DNA from: Salinigranum halophilum
Lineage (GTDB): Archaea; Halobacteriota; Halobacteria; Halobacteriales; Haloferacaceae
DNA length: 64,000 nucleotides
NCBI RefSeq assembly: GCF_007004735.1
Contig: NZ_SSNL01000003.1
Coordinates: 124,001-188,000, forward strand
Reading direction: 5' to 3'
A model generated the notes under the pieces. That model saw nothing but the letters and a program-made list of their open reading frames with translations. It was not told where the DNA came from and searched no databases. Below, in pieces: positions 59,632 to 64,000 of the stretch; the stretch's first letter is position 1; each line of letters starts with the position of its first letter. The position numbers and the translations under genes are program-made.

Positions 59632-60495
59632 CTACTCGTCTCGGAGGTCGGTGTAGGTGTTCCGAACGGTCACCGGCGTGACGTCGGCGACCTCTGCGGC
59701 AGCCGCCTGCGTCACGTCACCCCCGCATTCACGCGCGGCCGTGTACAGGCAGGCGGCGGCGACACCGCTGGGGTTCCGCCCCGAGTCGAGGCCCCGCTCG
59801 CGGCACGTCACCGCGTACTCGCGGGCCCGCCGTTCGACCGCCGGGCCGACGTCGAGTGCCGTCGCGTACCGCGGGATGTACTCGGCCGGGTCGATCGGCC
59901 CGGTCGGCAGCCCGAGTTCGCGGTTCAGTGCCCCGTACGCCGCTCGCAGTTCGGCCCGGTCCGCCCGTGCCTCGGCGACGACCTCCTCGACCGTCCGCGA
60001 CACCCGCTGGGTCCGACACGCGGCGTAGACGCACGCGGCCGCGAACCCCTCGAGCGACCGTCCTCTGACGATGTCTTCCGACTGCGCCGACCGGAAGAGC
60101 GTCGACGCCATTTCGCGGATGTGCGTCGGGAGCGAGAGCCGCGAGGTCACACGCCGAATCTCGGTGAAGACGTACACCTGGTTCCGCTCGCGCTTGGTCG
60201 ATATCTGAGCACGGTTGTGTTGCACCCGCATGCGGGCCAGCCGACGGCGCTTGCGCCCCTTGATACGCGTCGACCGGCCGATCTCCGTCGAGAGTCCACG
60301 GTCGTGCCGCGACCGGGTCAGCGGCGCGCCGGTCCGCTCGCGCGAGGGACCGTCCTGGAACGACCGCCACTCCGGCCCGTGGTCGATGTGGTCCGCCGCG
60401 ACGACCAGCCCGCACTCCGCACACACCGTCTCGGTCGCGTCCGTGTTCAGTCGCCCGTCGCACTCGGGACAGCCCGCCTGGTTTCTCGTGCTCAT
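59632..60495 (-). CDS. tfb: Transcription initiation factor B (TFB)
   Basis: A 287-residue TFIIB homologue. The zinc ribbon uses Cys9, Cys12, Cys25 and Cys28; the B-reader/linker segment (residues about 45-95) contains GPEWRSF and RRLARMR; two cyclin folds follow (about 105-190 and 200-285), the second with the HTH NPSGVAAACLYTAARECGGDVTQ. Haloarchaea carry several TFBs with different roles; this is one of them. The TATA-like TTTAAATATTCG (about 60516-60527) lies 20-30 bases upstream of the ATG. Confidence 0.95.
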   Translation of the reverse strand: MSTRNQAGCPECDGRLNTDATETVCAECGLVVAADHIDHGPEWRSFQDGPSRERTGAPLTRSRHDRGLSTEIGRSTRIKGRKRRRLARMRVQHNRAQISTKRERNQVYVFTEIRRVTSRLSLPTHIREMASTLFRSAQSEDIVRGRSLEGFAAACVYAACRTQRVSRTVEEVVAEARADRAELRAAYGALNRELGLPTGPIDPAEYIPRYATALDVGPAVERRAREYAVTCRERGLDSGRNPSGVAAACLYTAARECGGDVTQAAAAEVADVTPVTVRNTYTDLRDE

Positions 60496-60505
60496 ATTCG
60501 AATAT
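60494..60505 (-). promoter_or_regulatory. Palindrome ATATTCGAATAT over the tfb start
   Basis: A perfect 12-base palindrome touches the tfb start codon, and its half TCGAATAT is repeated at 60515-60522, 17 bases further upstream inside the promoter. The placement suggests autoregulation. Confidence 0.5.
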
Positions 60506-60570
60506 CGGGCGCGATCGAATATTTAAACACGTGAGGAACTGCCGATTCGACGCCGCTGCGCGCCGGGATA

Positions 60571-60591
60571 ACGTACCGGTCACCGGTACGT
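60571..60591. promoter_or_regulatory. Perfect 21-bp palindrome in the tfb divergent region
   Basis: ACGTACCGGT (60571-60580), C, ACCGGTACGT (60582-60591): ten-base arms with a one-base centre. It lies 61 bases before the divergent gene at 60653 and 75 bases from tfb. Chance occurrence of such perfect arms is low. It is a good operator candidate for either gene. Confidence 0.6.
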
Positions 60592-60652
60592 CCCTTCGAC
60601 AAGACAGTCTCGAATACGAGAATTTATTATCGATACCGCGAGAGAGTCTCGC

Positions 60653-61168
60653 ATGACACTGTCGGACATCGCGGCCGGCATCGAGGTCACGACGAAGCAG
60701 CGCGAGCGCGGCGTCCCGACCGTCGACGGTACCGAGACGGACCTCACAGACCGGCTCACGGCGTTCGCGGACGTGCTGCCGTGTGCCCCGACGGCCGCGG
60801 CCACAGTGCTCGAGCGCTACGCGAGCGGCACGAGCGTCGGCGACGTCGCTCGCGCCGCTCACGTCGCGCCGATGACGGCCGCGAAGACGCTTCACCTCTG
60901 TGGCGAGGCGGGTGTCTCGCCGCTCGGTCCGGTCGGCAGAGACGTCGTCCGCGACTGGCTCGCGGGTGAGTTGTCCCGCGCGGACGCGACCACGCTCACC
61001 GGCGCGACCTCGGCGGAGTTCGCGCTCGCCGCCTACGTCGAGACACACGACCCCGTTCCCGACCTCGTCGAGGCGGCAGAGGCGGCGCTCACACCCACGC
61101 ACAGCGCGAGCGTCGCGAAACGCGAGGCGCTCGCCGAGACGATGACCGACCCTGCCGATTTCGTCTGA
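60653..61168 (+). CDS. Conserved haloarchaeal HTH-like protein
   Basis: A 171-residue acidic protein with an Ala-rich, HTH-like stretch (ERYASGTSVGDVARAAHVAPMTAAKTLHL, about 53-81). The rest is helical. I recognise no family. The 21-bp palindrome lies upstream, so it may be an autoregulated DNA-binding protein. TTTATTAT (60622-60629) gives a promoter 24-31 bases upstream. Confidence 0.6.
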   Translation: MTLSDIAAGIEVTTKQRERGVPTVDGTETDLTDRLTAFADVLPCAPTAAATVLERYASGTSVGDVARAAHVAPMTAAKTLHLCGEAGVSPLGPVGRDVVRDWLAGELSRADATTLTGATSAEFALAAYVETHDPVPDLVEAAEAALTPTHSASVAKREALAETMTDPADFV

Positions 61169-61196
61169 GACCGACAGGCGGGCCCCGCCGGTGGCC

Positions 61197-61931
61197 TTAC
61201 CGCCGCACTCGTTCTGCGACGCCGTCGAAGAGGCCGCCCGTCTCGCCGACTGCCGTGACCTCGCGGTCGACGAGTCGAGCGACGAGCGCGGCGACCGCCC
61301 GTCCGTACGTGTCGTCCGAGAGTACCGCGGGCAGCGGCGTCTCGGTCGACGGGAGGACGACGTCGGCCGCACCCCACTCGTCGTCGCCTCGGACCGCCGC
61401 GACGACGTCGACGGCTGTCCCGACGTCGGCGACCCGCTCTCGGAGTCGGTTCGTCGCGTCGGCACCGCGGTCACCGCCCGGTGTGACGAGACAGACCCGT
61501 TCGCAGGCCGTCGTCGCGGCGACGGCCTGGTTCGCCGCGACCGGGGGGACGTCGACGAGGACGTGGTCGACCGTCGTCGCCGCCTCCTCGATTCGGCGCT
61601 CGAACGCCCGTGCGGCCTCGACCGACTTCGCGCGGGCCAGCCGCGTGAACGGCGCGTCGACCGGGCAGCAGACGACGTCACCCGGCGTCTCGGCGTCCAG
61701 TTCGACTAGCCCGGCCGCGAGCGGGTCGTCGGTTCGGTCAGTCACCAGCGCCGTGAGGTCCGGTTCGAGGCGGCCGGAGAGGTACCCTCCCATCCCCTGT
61801 GTCGCGTACGCCGCGTCGAGCACGGCCACGTCGGCTCCGTCGGCAGCGAGCGCGACGGCGGCCTCGAGCGCCGTCCGAGTCGTCCCAGCGCCGCCGGTCG
61901 CGCCGACGAACGCCACGGTCCTGCAGGTCAT
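61197..61931 (-). CDS. MinD-like protein with degenerate P-loop
   Basis: A 244-residue protein of the ParA/MinD fold. The N-terminal loop reads GATGGAGTTRT where the deviant Walker A would be KGGxGKT(T/S), so both lysines are lost. The switch-like DAAYATQGMGGYLSG and strand VLVDVPPVAANQA are kept. Nucleotide binding and hydrolysis may be lost or altered. Convergent with the HTH-like gene; not adjacent to the canonical MinD gene. Confidence 0.75.
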   Translation of the reverse strand: MTCRTVAFVGATGGAGTTRTALEAAVALAADGADVAVLDAAYATQGMGGYLSGRLEPDLTALVTDRTDDPLAAGLVELDAETPGDVVCCPVDAPFTRLARAKSVEAARAFERRIEEAATTVDHVLVDVPPVAANQAVAATTACERVCLVTPGGDRGADATNRLRERVADVGTAVDVVAAVRGDDEWGAADVVLPSTETPLPAVLSDDTYGRAVAALVARLVDREVTAVGETGGLFDGVAERVRR

Positions 61932-62075
61932 GCCACCGGTGTCGCGTCTATCGTGAAAAACGCTCCCTCACGACTCTCGCTCCTGATAGCGGCGGCCGTG
62001 GCTCCTCGCCGGTCGCGCCACCGACGCCCTGATACCGACGCCACGCGACGGGTCCGCCACGGAGCCACCGACTCG

Positions 62076-62804
62076 ATGCCGACCACGCACACCATCCCGA
62101 CCGACCGCAACGAGGCACTCGCCGCCGTCCACCACGCCCCCGACTCGCCCGCCCACGACGCGTGGCTCGTCTGCTGTCACGGCTTCGTCAGCGACAAGTC
62201 CGGGAGTTACGAGGCACGGTGTCGGCGCGCCGTCGACGAAGGCTACCACGCGGTTCGCTTCGACTTCAGGGGGTGCGGCGCGTCGGACGGCGCGTTCGTC
62301 GACCAGACGCTCTCGGCCAAAATCGCTGACCTCCGTGCCGTCCTCGCGTACTTCGACGCCCCGGCGTACGTGCTGTTCGGGTCGAGTTTCGGGGCGAAGA
62401 CGGCGTTCCACACGGCCGTCGAGGCCGACCGGCGAATCGAGGCCGTCGCGGGCCGAGCCCCGCTGACGGACAACCGCGCGTTCGACGGGATGCGCGCCGT
62501 CGTTGACTCCGAGGGTCGGTTCGTCTACGAGACCGGCCACACCGTCGACGAGCGGTTCTTCGCCGACTTCGAGCGGTACTCGTTCGAGGACGTGACCGCC
62601 GGACTCGACGTCCCGGTCGCCCTGTTCCACGGCGCGGCCGACGAGTCGGTCGCCCTCCGGGACAGCCTCGACGCGACGGCGGCGTTCGACGTCGACGTGT
62701 CGCTCCACGTGTACTCGGACGAGGGTCACCGGTTCTCCCGTTCGGCGGAGACACGCTTCAGACGACAGCTGTTCGACTGGCTCGCCGTCGCCCTGTCCGC
62801 GTGA
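62076..62804 (+). CDS. Alpha/beta hydrolase with intact catalytic triad
   Basis: A 242-residue hydrolase fold. Nucleophile Ser104 in FGSSFGAKTA (G-x-S-x-G), acid in HGAADESVALRD and His in DEGHRFS. The pattern CCHGFVSDKSG near residue 33 and FDFRGCGASDG near 63 place it with the haloarchaeal dienelactone-hydrolase/serine-aminopeptidase-like group; substrate unknown. ATG 62076 is favoured; the frame is open upstream but without coding character. Confidence 0.82.
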   Translation: MPTTHTIPTDRNEALAAVHHAPDSPAHDAWLVCCHGFVSDKSGSYEARCRRAVDEGYHAVRFDFRGCGASDGAFVDQTLSAKIADLRAVLAYFDAPAYVLFGSSFGAKTAFHTAVEADRRIEAVAGRAPLTDNRAFDGMRAVVDSEGRFVYETGHTVDERFFADFERYSFEDVTAGLDVPVALFHGAADESVALRDSLDATAAFDVDVSLHVYSDEGHRFSRSAETRFRRQLFDWLAVALSA

Positions 62805-62855
62805 GGTCGCACGCGAGACCGCAACGTCCATGCCGTCGCTTGTGAAAGGGCGCGT

Positions 62856-63776
62856 GTGAGCGTCGCGACGCAACTCGGCTACATGCTCGTCCTCCTCGCC
62901 GTCGGTGTCGGTGCCCGGGCCGTCGGCGTCCTGACTCCGGCCCGCCGCGACGCGCTCACGTCGGCGGCCTTCTACGTCGCGCTCCCCGCGCTCGTCTTCG
63001 AATCGACCGTCGGCCGGCCGCTCTCGGAGGTGCTCGTCTGGCGCCTCGTCGTCGGCGTCACCGTCGTCCTCCTGGCGGTCGCCGGGGTGAGTTGGCTGGT
63101 CCATCGCCGCCGCTCGAACCCCGCGCGCCGCGGCGTCGCCGTCGTCCAGTCGTACCACTGTAATCTGGGCTTTCTCGGGTTACCGTTCGTCGCGGCGACG
63201 TTCGGCGGTGTCACCGCTGGGAAGGCGAGCGTCGTCCTCGGCATCGGCTCGCTCGTGCAGGTGACGCTCACGGTGCTTCTGTTGACCCGCATCACCAGCG
63301 CCGACGCCGACGTCGCCGACGAACTGCGCGGTGTCACCCACAATCCGGTCCTCATCGCGCTCGGACTGGGGCTCGTCGGTGCCGCCGTCGGCGTCGAACT
63401 CCCGGCGCTCGCCCGCGACGCGCTCGGCTTCGTCGGCACGTTCGCGCTGCCTATCGCACTGCTCGCCGTCGGCGCGTCGCTCACCGCCGAGGACGGCTTC
63501 GTCGACCCGCCGACGGTCGGTGCGGTCGCGGCGGTGAAGCTCCTCGTCATGCCCGTCGTCGCGATGGCCGTGTTCGCCGTCCTCGCCGCCTCGCCGACGA
63601 CGGTCCGCGCGGGCGTCCTCATGCTCGCGATGCCGACGGCCGTCTCGACGTACATCTACTCGAGCGAACTCGGCGGCGACGGCGACCTCGCCTCGGCGAC
63701 CATCCTCGCGACGACAGTCGCTGCGGCGGCGACGCTGTTCGGTGTCGTCCAGTTGCTCGGTGTGGTCGCCCACTAG
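62856..63776 (+). CDS. AEC (auxin efflux carrier) family transporter
   Basis: A 306-residue protein with about ten membrane helices and the characteristic AEC core: SYHCNLGFLGLPFVAATFGG near residue 98 and MLAMPTAVSTYIYSSELGGDGDL near 258. The cargo is not predictable (the family includes malate, malonate and other organic-anion carriers). GTG 62856 gives the usual start before a membrane helix. Confidence 0.85.
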   Translation: MSVATQLGYMLVLLAVGVGARAVGVLTPARRDALTSAAFYVALPALVFESTVGRPLSEVLVWRLVVGVTVVLLAVAGVSWLVHRRRSNPARRGVAVVQSYHCNLGFLGLPFVAATFGGVTAGKASVVLGIGSLVQVTLTVLLLTRITSADADVADELRGVTHNPVLIALGLGLVGAAVGVELPALARDALGFVGTFALPIALLAVGASLTAEDGFVDPPTVGAVAAVKLLVMPVVAMAVFAVLAASPTTVRAGVLMLAMPTAVSTYIYSSELGGDGDLASATILATTVAAAATLFGVVQLLGVVAH

Positions 63777-63842
63777 AGCCGCGGGGACGCCGCGGCGCGA
63801 GCGGGACACAGACTTTCGTGCTTCGAGCCGGTCGACCCACGT

Positions 63843-64000
63843 ATGGACCGAATCGACACGACGCGCCTGGACGGTCTCTTCGACGTGGTCGGCGGCACCG
63901 ACCGCTCGCAGGCGGCGACGATGGTCCTCGCGCCCGGACAGTCGACTGGCGGCCCGGAGAGCGCCCACGCCGCGAGCGACCAGTGGCTCTACGTCGTCTC
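63843..64000 (+). CDS. Cupin-like protein, 5' end only
   Basis: Only 52 residues are visible before the window ends: MDRIDTTRLDGLFDVVGG then AATMVLAPGQSTGG and the start of a cupin motif (SDQWLYVV). It is most likely a small cupin-domain protein. The rest lies outside. Confidence 0.6.
   Translation, partial: MDRIDTTRLDGLFDVVGGTDRSQAATMVLAPGQSTGGPESAHAASDQWLYVV

Noticed and set aside
1-64000. tRNA, rRNA or insertion sequences
   Set aside because: I saw no tRNA-like cloverleaf, no rRNA-like stretch and no transposase or terminal repeats on reading the window, but a tRNAscan or ISfinder run would be needed to exclude degenerate cases.

Overview
The window is chromosomal DNA of a halophilic archaeon (class Halobacteria). 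The evidence is very high GC, acidic predicted proteins, an archaeal TFB and MCM helicase, an HTH-10 (bacterio-opsin-activator type) regulator, and AT-rich TATA-like boxes about 25-35 bases before start codons, which fit leaderless mRNAs. I cannot name the genus. I found no rRNA, tRNA, CRISPR array or insertion sequence. The long overlapping reading frames typical of such GC-rich DNA are antisense shadows and are left out.

Layout. 1-10.9 kb: a multi-GAF sensor cut by the left edge, alaS, a SHOCT membrane protein, an alpha/beta-hydrolase-fold protein, a class I glutamine amidotransferase, a glutaryl-CoA dehydrogenase-like flavoprotein, a cupin, a ferritin-like protein and a zinc alcohol dehydrogenase. 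11.0-14.1 kb: five minus-strand genes. Four encode related proteins of one architecture, one of them carrying a C-terminal PASTA domain; this is the least explained cluster in the window. 14.2-21.1 kb: an EtfD/HdrD-like membrane iron-sulfur oxidoreductase, the biotin ECF transporter bioNMY, a conserved haloarchaeal protein and a lone cytochrome oxidase subunit I.

21-50 kb: a sulfane-sulfur and redox island. It holds a two-domain thiosulfate sulfurtransferase, a rhodanese-persulfide dioxygenase fusion, two sulfide:quinone reductase-like flavoproteins each with a DUF1641 partner, two TusA proteins, DsrE2, a split YeeE/YedE transporter, a TauE/SafE exporter, an ACR3-like carrier, cytochrome bd oxidase, a CoA-disulfide reductase-like enzyme, thioredoxin, two universal stress proteins and two small winged-helix regulators. 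A recurring AT-rich box with core TATTG followed by a CA-rich end (for example TATTGTACACTA, found exactly twice) lies in most of its intergenic regions and suggests one coordinated regulon. The likely flow is sulfide to quinone-linked sulfane sulfur (SQR), sulfur relay on TusA/DsrE/rhodanese, oxidation by persulfide dioxygenase, sulfite/thiosulfate transport, and electrons to O2 through bd oxidase.

50-64 kb: an information-processing and conserved-haloarchaeal block. mcm carries two inteins separated by only 14 extein residues. It is followed by a membrane protein, a run of unnamed haloarchaeal genes ending in a MinD/ParA ATPase, a TFB, a small HTH-like protein, a second MinD-like protein with a degenerate P-loop, an alpha/beta hydrolase, an AEC transporter and a cupin cut by the right edge.
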